NCBI GenBank assembly: GCA_949825045.1 | Contig: OX463818.1 | Location: 35,976,906 to 36,040,905, forward strand | From: Argyresthia goedartella | Taxonomy: Eukaryota > Arthropoda > Insecta > Lepidoptera > Argyresthiidae | Reading direction: 5' to 3' | Length of the DNA stretch: 64,000 nucleotides | Shown: piece by piece, positions 44,403 through 55,494 of the stretch | Layout of the letters: each line of letters starts with the position of its first letter | How positions within the stretch are numbered: position 1 is the stretch's first letter | Translations under genes and position numbers: made by a program | Notes under the pieces: generated by a model | What the model saw: the letters and a program-made list of their open reading frames with translations, nothing else | Told to the model about the DNA's origin: nothing | Databases searched by the model: none

Positions 44403-45430
44403 TTAAACCAGCTCCACTAAATAACTGTTCACTTGGTAATGAACTTGACGGCGCTGATAAGATAAGATAATGTGATATCTCCACCACAATTATTGCAATA
44501 AATAAAATAAATAATTTTGTTTATAGTATTCATTAATTAGTAATCTCCATATCACAACTTTGCTATTAGTAAGTAAGTTGATTCACGTCATATATCATTT
44601 TACTTACACTCCTAACCCCCGGCCTGCGCGTTACCGCCTTTACTATTCCGCTCATAAAACGAAGCCATAATCCGAGCGGCCGATTTTTATCATCGCTCTT
44701 CTTGCATTTCTTGCATCAAAGTAAATATACCTCCGTTATTACTCCGTTACAAATTTACAGAGGCGGAACAACGATTTTTTGCGGAAGTTCCGCACCTAAG
44801 GAGGTATGATAAATGATATATTAATCAATATGTAATCACTGTTATTTGGCAAAATAAATTGTTCCTATTATTATTCTTACAATCCTAATTTAAAGTTGTC
44901 GACGTAGAATCAGTAATTAATTACAATTTTAATTTTGAAGATGTAAAATTACTAGATTCTCATACGTTGAAATCAGTGCAATCGATATCAATGGTACCGT
45001 TGTAATGGTACAATATACAACACGGACACAAATCTGTGCACCTGGATTCGTGACGTCATTACGATGCTTTAATGCTATTGCTTTCCAACGAGGTGCACAC
45101 ATAATGTGTCTCGGTTGTATAGTTTTACCCAATTAAACAAAGGTTCTGCTGAATACACAGAAATTAAGGCAGAGCGTATATTAAATAACGACATTAATAT
45201 GCGGTAGGATTTAAAATTAAATCAGGGAGATCCCATTAATCCATTGTCGAATATCCAACGCGTAATTTGAATCCGGCTGATGTAAACAAAACGGCTTCAT
45301 ATTTCACATAAAAACATGAAGGACATAATATCTTTAGCCATTTTATTTTACGTGGAAATGCTACTCAGAGCCAGTACTACTGGAAACTTGCCCTTTTGCC
45401 GAGGTAAAATGTATGCAATAAAACATTATC
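44403..45430. other. No gene seen
   Basis: TACCTCCGTT near 44727 and AAGGAGGTAT near 44799 flank a small inverted-repeat region around GCGGAACAACG. No frame with a domain. Confidence 0.4.
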
Positions 45431-45574
45431 GGCCTTACTAATAAAATAAGTTATTCACGGTTTAACTTATATAGTGTTTTGTCTTGCTTTGACATTTGAC
45501 ATTTACTCGACATATGAAAAGGACAAAATACTGTATAAGTTAAACCATGAATAACGTTTTTTATTAGTAAGGCC
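45431..45574. mobile_element. MITE, 144 bp, ~45-bp arms
   Basis: GGCCTTACTAATAAAATAAG begins the left arm and the right arm ends TTATTAGTAAGGCC. The inner arms share TTATTCA[C/T]GGTTTAACTTAT. No target duplication is obvious. Confidence 0.8.
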
Positions 45575-45766
45575 GTATTTGTTGTGTCAGATAAAACTAT
45601 CATTATGTCAAAATATGTGCGTTTGTTGCGAATAGAATGAGTTTTCATAGGTTAAGCTTCTCAGCCTCGGCCTATTCGGAGATTTTATACTTAGGACCCG
45701 ACGGATAAAAGGCGAGTCAAGCACTATTCTGGGGTTATTGATGTCGTTCTAAATGTCAAAGTTTAT

Positions 45767-45806
45767 TCAAAGTCAAAGTCAAAGTATTTTATTACTGTAG
45801 ATATTC
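45767..45806 (-). repeat. Minimal 3'-end fragment of LINE family A
   Basis: Read on the minus strand: ATCTACAGTAATAAAATACT then TTTGACTTTGACTTTGA. Only about 40 bp of the 3' end with three TTTGAC tail units, abutting the family C fragment that starts at 45808. Confidence 0.7.
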
Positions 45807-45807
45807 A

Positions 45808-46560
45808 GCCCAGTCCCTCCTACTACCTTTAATCGACTATGCAGATGTTTGCTGGATCGGTGCGAACGAAGAACAACTGAACAAACTCGAACGACTTCAA
45901 AACCTCGGGATTCTGTTTGTGTTCGGGCTGCGCAAGTATGACCATGTCTCACAGTATCGCAAGGAGTTGGGGTGGCTTCCGATCCGCCTTCGTCGTGATG
46001 CACGTTCTCTCCTATCTGTTCAACATTTTGCGAAATCCCCGCTACCCCTCATATATTCGAGAACGTTTCGAGTTTATTTCCTCCAGGCATAGCAACCGGA
46101 GATCCCACACGATGTCTCTTCTTTCTACTCCTCGGCATAACAATGCCGCTTACAAACACTCGTTTAGGTTAACGGCGATCCGACTGTGGAACGCACTTCC
46201 CTGCGCTATTAAAGATAGTCCCTCAATGTTCACTTTTAAGACAAGATTGAAAGAGCATTTCCTTTCTCTTTCGTGATAGGTACTTTTATATAGGTATATA
46301 TAAGTAGTATATGTTTGATATATATAAAATTTTTTGCTTTTGTATTTTATTTAGTATATATCATTTATTAAATTATTATGTTTTAGTTGTAAACAATTAG
46401 ATGTGTACAGTTTTATTGCGCACTAGGACTCTCCTGTTGCACAATTTTTCCTGTCCTACCTAGGTTTGCTGGTAGAAATCTCTCTTTAGAGATAAGCTCG
46501 CCTTTGCTCATAAAATTTTTTGTTACCATAAGATTTCTGTGCAATAAAGAATATGAATAT
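45808..46560 (+). pseudogene. LINE family C 3' fragment (RT C-terminus and 3' UTR), one frameshift
   Basis: Opens with QSLLLPLIDYADVCWIGANE in one frame and shifts near 45995 (a 2-base loss relative to the 42-43 kb copy) into 45917-46276, which ends FRLTAIRLWNALPCAIKDSP .. FKTRLKEHFLSLS. The 3' UTR follows with the hairpin block (TTGCTGGTAGAAATCTCTCT, AGAGATAAGCTCGCC, about 46465-46505) and AATAAAGAATATGAATA at about 46541. Opposite in orientation to the 41.9-43.3 kb copy and more diverged in frame. Confidence 0.8.
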
Positions 46561-47215
46561 ACTTTGCAAACGTAATTTTTAGCCTCTCTCTACCACTCTT
46601 TTGGACCACTGTGGGAGAAGCAGGGCGTAGAAACTCCCACAGATTGATTATAGATCTCTTTTAAAAATAGGTTGCGCTTAACTATTACAAATATGAAAAA
46701 TTTAATTATTATGATTATTAAGCTGGAATAAATAATTACAAAATTATTAACAGCAAGGCCTGTGTTGAGCTAGTTTAACCCCATACAGTCCTGTCATTTA
46801 AGTAATCTTGAACATTGTAATATCCCTTTTTCGACAAAGTCGCTTTAACATGATTTTTAAATTGCTCAAATGGCAATTTCAAAATCTCCAGAGGTATCTT
46901 ATTGTAGTAGAGAATGCACTGACCCTTGAAAGAATTGCTAACCTTCGCGAGTCTAAATCGGGGCGCCCATAGTCTGTGATTATTTCTAAGGTTAACATTA
47001 CAGCTATCGCTAAGTTTGGCAAATATTGTAAGGTATACATGCGGACATACATTATATTTTCGAAAATAAATTGACTAGCTACTGTTAGTATGTCAATTTC
47101 TTGAAAAAAGCTCTCTTAAGGAGTATGTTCGTTTTAAATTATAAATTGCTCGAATAGCTCTTTTCTGTAAAATATAAATAGTTTGAATATCCGCTGCTTT
47201 CCCCCACAAAGACTC
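46556..47215 (-). pseudogene. LINE family A 3' fragment (ORF2 C-terminus and 3' UTR)
   Basis: The reverse complement matches 28740-29400 of the full-length copy: KAADIQTIYILQKRAIRAIY followed by NLKRTYSLRELF, then a decayed C-terminus and the UTR block with GAGTTTCTACGCCCTGCTTC and a TTTGGACCACTGTGG variant. 5'-truncated at about 47215. A frame near 47093-47320 covers only part of it and runs into flanking DNA. Confidence 0.75.
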
Positions 47216-48306
47216 GATATTCGAGCTAACTCGCTTTCGTTTCGGGCATAAGGCGTTTCCAGTGCGAATTGTTCTGAGGGCGGAATGCCTCCACGTTGCT
47301 TGTTCTGGATATTTTGTCATTCATTACATTGTTCATTCAATCCGAACGAATTATTGTAAAATGTTTTAGCGGGGCAGGGCACAGCTTTCTTTGTGTTTTG
47401 TTTCGTTTCAAGAACTTTTCTTCCCGATAGTGGCTTCGACTGTAAAAGATAATGACAAAATGTGCCTTTCTCTGAGCCACTTTGCACATAGTTCCCTCGA
47501 GTCGTTGTTCTACAACGATTGATTAGAACAAGAGGGCCAACGATGATTCTAATAATCGTGGACCTTGAATTGTTACAAATGTAACTTTGTTAAATAACAA
47601 AGGAGTTCCCTCCACAAGAGCTTGAACGTATTACAACTTGTGACCGGAAAATGCACTTTGTTTTAAATCTAGGTCTTTGTTAACAGCACCATATACAATT
47701 ACTATTATAAAGAATTACCTATATTCATATTAGTTTCAGTTTCAAATAAATGAAAATAGCATCATGAGATTTCTTTATTTAATTTTCCATACAGTCGGAA
47801 ATGTATGTTTCGTGTTGGTTTTGTGAATTTCTTGGAAAGGGGTCGGCGGGCGGAATCACCACAATATTTAACTGAATCAATAGTTTTGTTAACGTGTTAT
47901 GTGAAATGAAATGGTTTTGAAACAGTACACTATGACACAAGTGTGCAAGGTTGCTCATTACAACCGAGACGGCATTATTCAATATTTGATAACATTAATG
48001 TAATGTGTAAGTGTAACGATAATGAATGGTCAATGCACTCGCGTTTCATGCGACGTTTTTCAACAAACTTTGTTATTAACTTTTAAATGCCGCTCTGGTT
48101 TTGATTATTCCGCGCGCCGCGCGCAAGCGAAGTGCTCGTAGGTCAATACAGGCACAGGCAGAACCGCTAAGCAGTCTATAAAAAATGTCATATCGTAATA
48201 TGTAACCTAATTTATTTATTTTAAAAAATATTCACTTTTTTAGACCGTTTTTTTTTACGGGATAAAAAATGTAAGTAAAAGTAAAGTAAAATGTGGTACC
48301 GTAGTA
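47216..48306. other. No gene seen
   Basis: Spacer between the LINE fragment and the pogo-like element. GCGCGCCGCGCGCAAGCG (about 48111-48128) is a GC-rich patch. Confidence 0.4.
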
Positions 48307-51300
48307 AGGTAAAACATGGAGTAACTGGCCACACGGTATTTCATCGCGTTAAAATAAGAGTTTAAGTGCAGTTACGCCATCTATTGGCATTGTAAATGAC
48401 TGTGTTGATTAACAATCAACTTCAGATTTAGTTCATATTTTTTTCACTTCCGACACTAGCGTCAAAATTCGCGTTATTTTTTTGTCAGTTTGCATCTTTG
48501 AAATGATGCGACAGGTGTTTTCTAGTGAAAATGTTAACGGCATGTCTGGATTCATAAACGAATATTGTTGTGATTCTTCAAAGCTTTCTTAGGTGAATGA
48601 CGTTAGAAGTACACTTCTAACGTCATTCAACTACAGTCTATATGGTAAGTAACAATAGTTTTTTGCTTATTTCTGTTTATCTTTGTTAGATTTACTGATT
48701 CAAGGCGTGGCCAGTAACTACACTAAAAATGACATGATTTCAGGTACTGCCGAAATTTACAAAAACAAGGGTCTTATTAGCGAGAGAATAAGGTCTTCTA
48801 TCACACAAAAAGGCAAGTTTAGTCACCCCAAATCAGTAACTGGCATAGGTGGCCAGTTCAGTGGCCAGTTAATGATCGATATTTTTTCCTTTGCAGATAC
48901 CGAACAATTAGGTCTACTAAAAGAAGCGATAGACGAAACTGTAAAGTTTGTTTAATATAAACAGGGATCAGGACGAGAGGTTGCTTTAAAGTTCGGGGTA
49001 CCAAGAAAGACAATTCAGTTCAAAATAAAAAATCCTGAAACAAAGTTTAAATCTGGGCCCGATCCAGTGCTAACAAACTGTGAAGAAAAGGCACTACGTA
49101 AATTCATCATAGAATTGGCTTAGCGCGGATTTCCGAGAAAAAACGACGACATACAATTATGCATCAAAAACTTTCTAAAAAAAATCCAAGACCAAATCCA
49201 TTTCAAGACGATAAACCAGGACATGCGTGGTTCAAAGGGTTTATGAATCGTAATCCTATCATATCACTTCGAACTTCTGAAGGAGTAACCAATGCAAGCG
49301 CGTGCGTATCAGAAAAATATTTACGCAAATTGTTTCAAGAAATCAATGAGTACATTGAAAATGCAGGACTAAGAGAAATCATTCAAGATGCGCGAATATT
49401 TAATGCTGACGAGACTGGGTTCAATGTTTGTCCTAAAACTGGCAAAGTTTTAGCAGAAAAAGGAACCAAAAACGTGTATCAGGTAGAGAAAGGTTCAGCC
49501 AAAGAAAATATTACTGTCATGTTCACTTTTTCTGCAGCTGGGCAGACTTGTAAGCCAATGATAATATACTCGTACACGAGAATCCCGGACAGAGTAAGTT
49601 TGAGCGTACCACGTGGGTGGGGAATCGGTCGAAGCGAAAAGGGCTGGATGACAGCTACAGTATTCCAAGATTACATAGAGCAACTTTTGTATCCGCAACT
49701 CGTGGCTGATGGAGTTCCACGTCCAATTATATTGTTTGTCAATGGCCACAAGGCGCATCTCACAATTGAGGTTGCTGAGGTTTGCCGCAATCGGCAGATA
49801 CATTTGATCGCGCTTTATCCAAATGCTACACGGATTTTACAACCAGCTGATGTTGCTGCATTTCGACCGATCAAATTAGGCTGGAAAAAAGGGTTGCGGC
49901 AGTGGTACAAGGAAAATAATTATTGCGCAAGTTTAAACAAAGAATCCTTCGCACCTTTGCTGAAAACCGTTGTAGACGAAACTGCTACACCTTCCACGCT
50001 TGTCAATGGTTTACGTGTTACTGGCCTTTGTCCCTTCGATGCAAATAATGTAGACTACAGCAAATGTATTGCATCTTCCAACGAGAATCAGCAACACCAT
50101 GCTATACCCGGAGTAGAAACCGACGGAGAAACAAATTTGTGCGTACTAACTAAGGCACTAACTAACCAAGATTTTGGTCACATTGTAGGTGACACAATTG
50201 TAAAAAAATGCGAAACAGCCACGTCACTTAGCCTGCAAGACTCCGACGAAATTTTTAATGCAATCTACAGACTATGGATGCAATTTAATGCATTTACTGA
50301 TGAAGAAAAAATGAAAACTGCCTCGAAAAATCGGGATATTCAATTTCAAACCGATGATGGGCCTGCTGATCTAACATTGATGAGAAACAATAATGATACA
50401 CCTAGCAGCTTTCTTGATGAATATGCTGGTGACCTAATAATACCTGAAAATGATGCGGAAATGAATTGATTGAAAGAAAAGATTGAACTGGGTGGTCAGA
50501 GCACAACACCAAGTATTGAAAGTAAATGTCAAGCTGACACAAACAAAAAAGTTGAAAATAAGAGTCATCTTGAAAAAAATAAAGTAGAATTGGCGTTTAC
50601 AGATTACATGAAAGGTGGTATATTTGAAGAATTCACTGATGAAGAAAGAAAATTCGAAGAAGAAAAAAGTACAAATCTCAGCACAGAACAAGAAAAGACA
50701 ATGCAAGAGAATATCTTAAATATCGACACTAAAGAAATCACATTAAATACAGAAATACCATGTTGTTCAACTGAAGCGGAATCCCCTAATCCTAGTTTGT
50801 CACGGCACATTGATCCTTCTCGACAAACAAGGGTAATTTCAAAAGAGCCTTTCACGAACTACTTACAAAATAAGATTAGACTTATAGCACCCAAAAGACA
50901 AGGAAAACGACAAACAGAAAGGTTACCTTTTGCGTTAACATCAGATTCCTACATAGAAATAATAAAAGCAAAGCAACTGAAACGACAAGAAGAAGAAGCT
51001 GCTAAAGAAATGAGACAGAGATTACGCGAAGAAAAGAATATACACAGAGAGCAAGCAGCAAACAAACAAAAACAAAACCGTAACAAGAAACAGGAAAATA
51101 AGAATATAAGAACTGCTGTGAATCTAGCACTGTCAAAAAGTCCTGCCAAGAAAAAGTGTAAACTAAACGAACCTATATGCTGTGACGTTTGTTTGAGCCC
51201 GATTACTAGAAAAATAGTTAATTGCAGTCAATGCCTAAGGCATTTCCATCTAAACTGTATTCCATCGTCTCACAGGATGCATATTCCAGAAGATAATGAT

Positions 51301-51982
51301 GATGATGCATTTTTGTGTCACTTTTGCTACAGAGAAAGTAATTCTGACTTTTCAGATAGTGATGACAATGAAGATGAAGATGAGTTATTTTCGTCTATTC
51401 TTCAAGATTAAAAAACACGGAGATATTGGACTTCTAATAGTCACATGCTTAAAGCAGGTAGCTTTTAATTATTTTTAGTCATACCGATCTTCTGTAGAGT
51501 ATATTTTTTAAATGTTGATTCTATGTTTAAGGCAGGTACCTACTAATGTCTAAAGTTCCTAGTAATATTCCTATGATTTTTGGATCTATTTAGTGTTTAA
51601 ACAAAATACATATTAAATGTTGGTTATATGTATTTTTAAGGCAGCTATTAATGTCTAAAGTTCCTAATAGTATTCCTATGATTCCTAAATATCTTTAGTG
51701 TTTAAATAACTAATAATCTGCTGTGGCCAGTAACTAGATAGCTGGTGGCCGGTTACTAAGTATTTTTGGCCAGTTACTACAAAAATGTTTTATTTTTCAT
51801 TTAAATTATAAAAATAAAATATTGTTTTCTTTAATTAAATGGCCTTAATAACGACAGAAGAAGATTTGCTTTATTCGTAGGTTTATATTTTCTTTTCCTA
51901 TTGTCACACCACACAATTAGCCATCACGTTTATGCAAACTGGCCAGGAGAGCTTAAATGGTCAGTTACTCCCCGTTTTACCC
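48307..51982 (+). mobile_element. pogo-like DNA transposon, 3676 bp, TA duplication
   Basis: Ends read inward as AGGTAAAACATGGAGTAACT (left) and GGGTAAAACGGGGAGTAACT (right), each continuing GGCCA or GACCA. TA flanks both sides (48305-48306 and 51983-51984). Subterminal copies of TGGCCAGTTACTA occur at 48708-48720, 51724-51736, 51746-51758 and 51767-51779. The interior encodes a CENP-B/pogo-type transposase remnant of at least 2.5 kb. TA target and ends fit the pogo/Tigger branch of Tc1/mariner. Confidence 0.85.
48897..51411 (+). pseudogene. pogo-like transposase with C-terminal PHD-type zinc finger, multiply broken
   Basis: Coding similarity begins after a 3'-splice-like TTTTTTCCTTTGCAG (ends about 48896), so an upstream intron is possible. 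A psq-type HTH (REVALKFGVPRKTIQFKI) is flanked by in-frame stops at about 48953 and 49123. A frameshift in an A run (about 49175-49182) leads into 49159-50469, with PRPNPFQDDKPGHAWFKGFM and the DDE domain: IFNADETGF, IILFVNGHKAHLT (Asn where the second catalytic Asp belongs, FVDGH), and TRILQPADVAAFRP. A TGA at 50467 is followed in the same frame by 50470-51411: a charged, Glu/Lys-rich region and a Cys/His cluster CCDVCLSP .. NCSQCLRHFHLNC .. FLCHFCYRES of PHD layout, then an acidic tail. Inactive by several independent lesions. Confidence 0.85.
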
Positions 51983-51984
51983 TA

Positions 51985-52715
51985 ATGTAAAATAAAATTA
52001 AAACCGAGTGAATTATGAACTTAAATGCGATACTATAAGAGTCAGTTTACAAGCAAGTATGTTGAAAATACTTTTGTGGTTTGTGGGAGTATTGAAAAAC
52101 TGGCATAACATCGGCACGCTACGTATTTTTCTGCTATTTCGTTGAAAACTGTTGTTTCGTCATTATGTTGCGCTACTCCGCCGCCCCACCTGAGAACAGA
52201 GACATAATTCGATGGTTCTCTGAAGACTCAACCAACTCTCGGTTTCGTGTGCCGGTCTAATTTTCAGCTTTATCTATACTATTTTCGCAGCTTATTACTG
52301 GAATACATAAACTCGTGCCTGTATTCCTGATTAAAAACTATCCACGGCGGGATGTTACTGCGGTCATGTCTACTTTAGCGGTTGAACGTTTGCTTGTTTG
52401 TCTGCTCTATAAATACTATTGCCATTTAGGGAGTGTCCAAGAAACAAAAGCGGGCCAACGGGTCGTGAATTTATTTGCTGACGCGACTAATTAATTAACT
52501 ATTTCCATTAGTTTTGGGGCTCGTTAGAAACATAATTTATGCCTATACCTGGGATCGAAAGTTAGAGGAACGTTAGTTATTATTTTGATACTTCTCACTA
52601 TTTTCACAGCTGTCAAAATCATAAATATAATTTGAAGTTGTGCCTTATGGTAATGTAGTCTTCAAGGGAATGTAAAACATTGTGAGATTGTAGACTTTAT
52701 GGGAAAGTAGCCATT
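51985..52715. other. No gene seen
   Basis: Unremarkable AT-rich sequence between the pogo-like element and the minisatellite. Confidence 0.4.
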
Positions 52716-52865
52716 AAAACCAAAAGTGGTCAAATCTGGCAGTGATCAAAACCAGAAGTGGTAAAATCCAGAAGTGAAGTGGTCAAAACCAGCAGTGGTC
52801 AAAACCATAAGTAATCAAAACCAGAAGAGGTCATATCCAGAAGTGGTCAAAACCAGAAGGGGTCA
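52716..52865. repeat. Minisatellite, 16-bp unit x ~9
   Basis: Consensus AAACCAGAAGTGGTCA, degenerate, with one unit expanded (GAAGTGAAGTGG near 52775). On the other strand the unit contains TGACCAC, the same core and the same 16-bp step as inside the Mutator-like terminal repeats at 23337 and 26649. Confidence 0.85.
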
Positions 52866-53284
52866 CCAACCGTCAAGGACCGGACGATCCACCCGGATCC
52901 GCCGGGTGTGGTTGGAGCCGGTTATTTATTGCCGCATGCACAAGCTGCTGCTCAGTAAAGTGAAACTTAAATGTCACACTGGCGGTGTCATTTCCTGAGC
53001 GAGACTCAGTGATAGCACGAATTAGGGTGCCCGTCAAAGTTTGAGTTGTCGGTCGTGCATCCCGGCCTTTATCTACCATTAAGCACACCTGAACGCAGAT
53101 TTTTCCAAAGTAAAACGTCCATCTCCAACTTACCTGAAAAAGACAGAATAAAATATTATCTCCTGATAAAACCTAGAAAGTTTTAACAATACATTATTAC
53201 AGTATCAAAAAGCGGAAATGGATGGACAAATTACACATGCCACCGCGATGTGAAAATACTGAGGATTTTTGGCAAAAGGAAAAT

Positions 53285-53565
53285 TGGGCTCGGTAGATCT
53301 CCGTGGTCTCGTGGGTTTCACGCTCGCTTCTCACTCAGGAGGTGCAGGTTCGAATCCCGGTGCTGACCAATGATGTAAGTCATTTATCTTAAGTATTAAT
53401 GTACGGACGTTCTAACGGTGATGAAAAACATCGTGGGGAAATCTTCATTACTCCATAGGTGCGGAGACGTGCTAGCCCCCTATGGAGCACGCAAAATGGA
53501 GTATTGAATAACTGGCTAAACGTGAGCTCAATTGTATAGGAAAAGACGTGACGGTATTTGAGAAA
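53285..53565 (+). mobile_element. tRNA-derived SINE
   Basis: A head with a weak A box (TGGTCTCGTGGG) and an exact B box GGTTCGAATCC (53347-53357). The body has GGTGATGAAAAACATCGTGG and then, reversed, the ACGGGGTGGCAG-family block (GCTAGCCCCCTATGG, GGAGTATTGAATAACTGGCT). This copy links that dispersed family to a tRNA-headed SINE. Confidence 0.7.
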
Positions 53566-53639
53566 ATTGGGCAGAGTCTGACCTGAGTAATCAAATTAAT
53601 AGCAAAAATGACAAAAATATCGGTATTATATATTTACAG

Positions 53640-53890
53640 GCTCATTGAGGATGATGATATCTTCCAAGACGTATCCGGCCACGGCGACTGCTACATGAGC
53701 TCCCCGGTTGGTTTTTTGGGTTTCGATCGTGTGCCCTCATATACTTGAGTTGACAGGTTGAGTGCACGATAAGTTGTGCTCAATAGATGCGGCGATGAGC
53801 TAGCCCCCTGTCACGCAAAATGGAGCATTTAATAACTGACTAAACGTGGGATGGTGATTGAGCCATCACAATTGTAGCACAGTTTTCACC
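53640..53890 (+). repeat. Diverged second copy of the same SINE family
   Basis: GATGAGCTAGCCCCCTGTCA, then CGCAAAATGGAGCATTTAAT and AACTGACTAAACGTGGG repeat the body of the 53.3 kb SINE; the head (CCCCGGTTGG .. GGGTTTCGATCG) is degraded. Confidence 0.55.
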
Positions 53891-54764
53891 GCTTTGCTGT
53901 TGCCACTTTATTGTTATCAAGTTATTCACAGAGCATTTCTCTGAGAGTTATAGACCATGAATCCCCACTTTTTGTTTTCACAGGGTGTTCGTAAATCCGG
54001 CAATACATCGCGCCACATTTCAGTTGTGTTAAATATGGACACTGCTGCCACGTTCTTTTTGCCTGTGACATTTCCTTGTGATGTAAAATTATGACTAGGA
54101 CAAATGGCCCAACATGAGGTGTTTTTTAGCAAAGCTATCAGCATTTCTAACTAGAACATTTGTAACTCTAATAGACTTTTGCTGTAGACCGCCAGTCTTC
54201 TTGCCTCACTCAGCTACAACAGCACCTTGGATACAAGTCAACCCTTTCCGAGCGGCAGGCAATAACACCGCAGTCACATAATGGCACATTTGCACAGCTA
54301 TCGTTTACGCACGGCCCGTAAATATCGCACCTTCGCGTTACGACAGCTATGGCAGCAAGGGACCGCCGAATAAAACATAAAATCATAAGAAGGCTTACAT
54401 ATCGTAAAAACGTTTATTTTTACGTACCTACGTATAAGAATGGCGGGAGAAAATCAGCGGCAGTGGAATATTTCATAGTGGAAAGTAAAACAAACATGTC
54501 ATCCCCGAAGCCTCCAGCCTCGATCCAGCCTCGGGAACCTCACACTCGGTCACTGCGTATAACTCCGCAAGACAACACAACCGCATATGAACATGTTCTT
54601 TTTTTAACTCGTGGTACATATAATAAGCAACATAAAAATCAAAGCACATTTGAACAAAACGCAAAAGATAAGTAAAATGAAATAGTTCACAATATATAGA
54701 TAAAAGGTGAAAAGTCTAATAGGAGATTCGCACAAGCAGTATCAATCAATAAATCTATAAAATC
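53891..54764. other. No gene seen
   Basis: The 108-codon frame at 54349-54675 lacks motifs and is AT-rich and lysine-rich like neighbouring non-coding DNA. I leave it uncalled. Confidence 0.4.
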
Positions 54765-55000
54765 TCTTTATTACTGTAGATATTTACATATACTTAGCAA
54801 TCGTAATTTTTTGCCACTTCTCTACATTGGACCACTGTGGGAGGAGAGAAGGGCGTAGAAACTACCACATATTGATTTTTAGATCTCTTCTAAAAATTGC
54901 TTGTGCTCAACTAATACAAATATTTAAAATAATAAAATTATTAACAGCAAGGTCTGTGTTGAGCCAGATTAACCCCATACAGTCCCGTCATTTAAGTAAT
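54765..55000 (-). repeat. LINE family A 3'-UTR fragment
   Basis: On the minus strand: GGGGTTAATCTGGCTCAACA, CAGACCTTGCTGTTAATAAT, TTTCTACGCCCTTCTCTCC and GTAAATATCTACAGTAATAA. Matches about 29172-29410. Non-coding, 5'-truncated. Confidence 0.8.
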
Positions 55001-55214
55001 ATATCGTGACAGGGTGCAAACACTTGGCCGAGGACCCCAAATCTTCGTGGTATTATATCAATTCTAAAAAAGCAGCGCGCGCAGTAATAAGTATTTTGCA
55101 AAATGGGCTTGTTTTGGACGAAACACAGCGTGTGTCCGAGTTGCAAGATACTTACACTCTCTGTATCAGATAAAGAGCGGTAACAGAAGCAGGAAGTGAA
55201 AACGCGGCTTCAAG

Positions 55215-55475
55215 GGTATATACGGATGGCCGAGTCGGCAGTGAGCCTGCCTACGAAGCCAAGGGTCCCGGGTTCGAGTCCCGGTGGGGGCAAATATTTG
55301 TTTGACGAGAACGGATGCTTGTACCTTAGTCATGGTTGTTTATCTATCTAAGTATAATATTTATCTATATAAGCATGTGTATCGTTGTCTAGTACCCAAG
55401 ATACAGGGAATCCTAGTTTGGGGCTAGATCAATGTGTGTAAATAGTATCCAAGGTATTATTATTATTATTATTAT
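55215..55475 (+). mobile_element. tRNA-derived SINE with (TAT)n tail
   Basis: A box TGGCCGAGTCGG (55227-55238) and B box GGTTCGAGTCC (55271-55281) match the pol III consensus exactly, then a SINE body (AATCCTAGTTTGGGGC at about 55410-55425) and a (TAT)n tail at about 55458-55475. The body resembles the tail at 13640-13713. Of Metulj type as far as I can tell. The tRNA-like head does not fold as a working tRNA. Confidence 0.8.
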
Positions 55476-55494
55476 ACATCTACTGAGATTTGTC

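Noticed and set aside
45779..46003. Reverse frame rich in His and Arg over 45779-46003
   Set aside because: Shadow of the family C LINE fragment at 45808-46276.
52716..52865. CRISPR array
   Set aside because: Repeat units abut directly with no unique spacers, in a eukaryotic context.
55221..55292. Possible tRNA gene
   Set aside because: A and B boxes are exact, but the flanks do not pair as an acceptor stem, and a SINE body with a (TAT)n tail follows.
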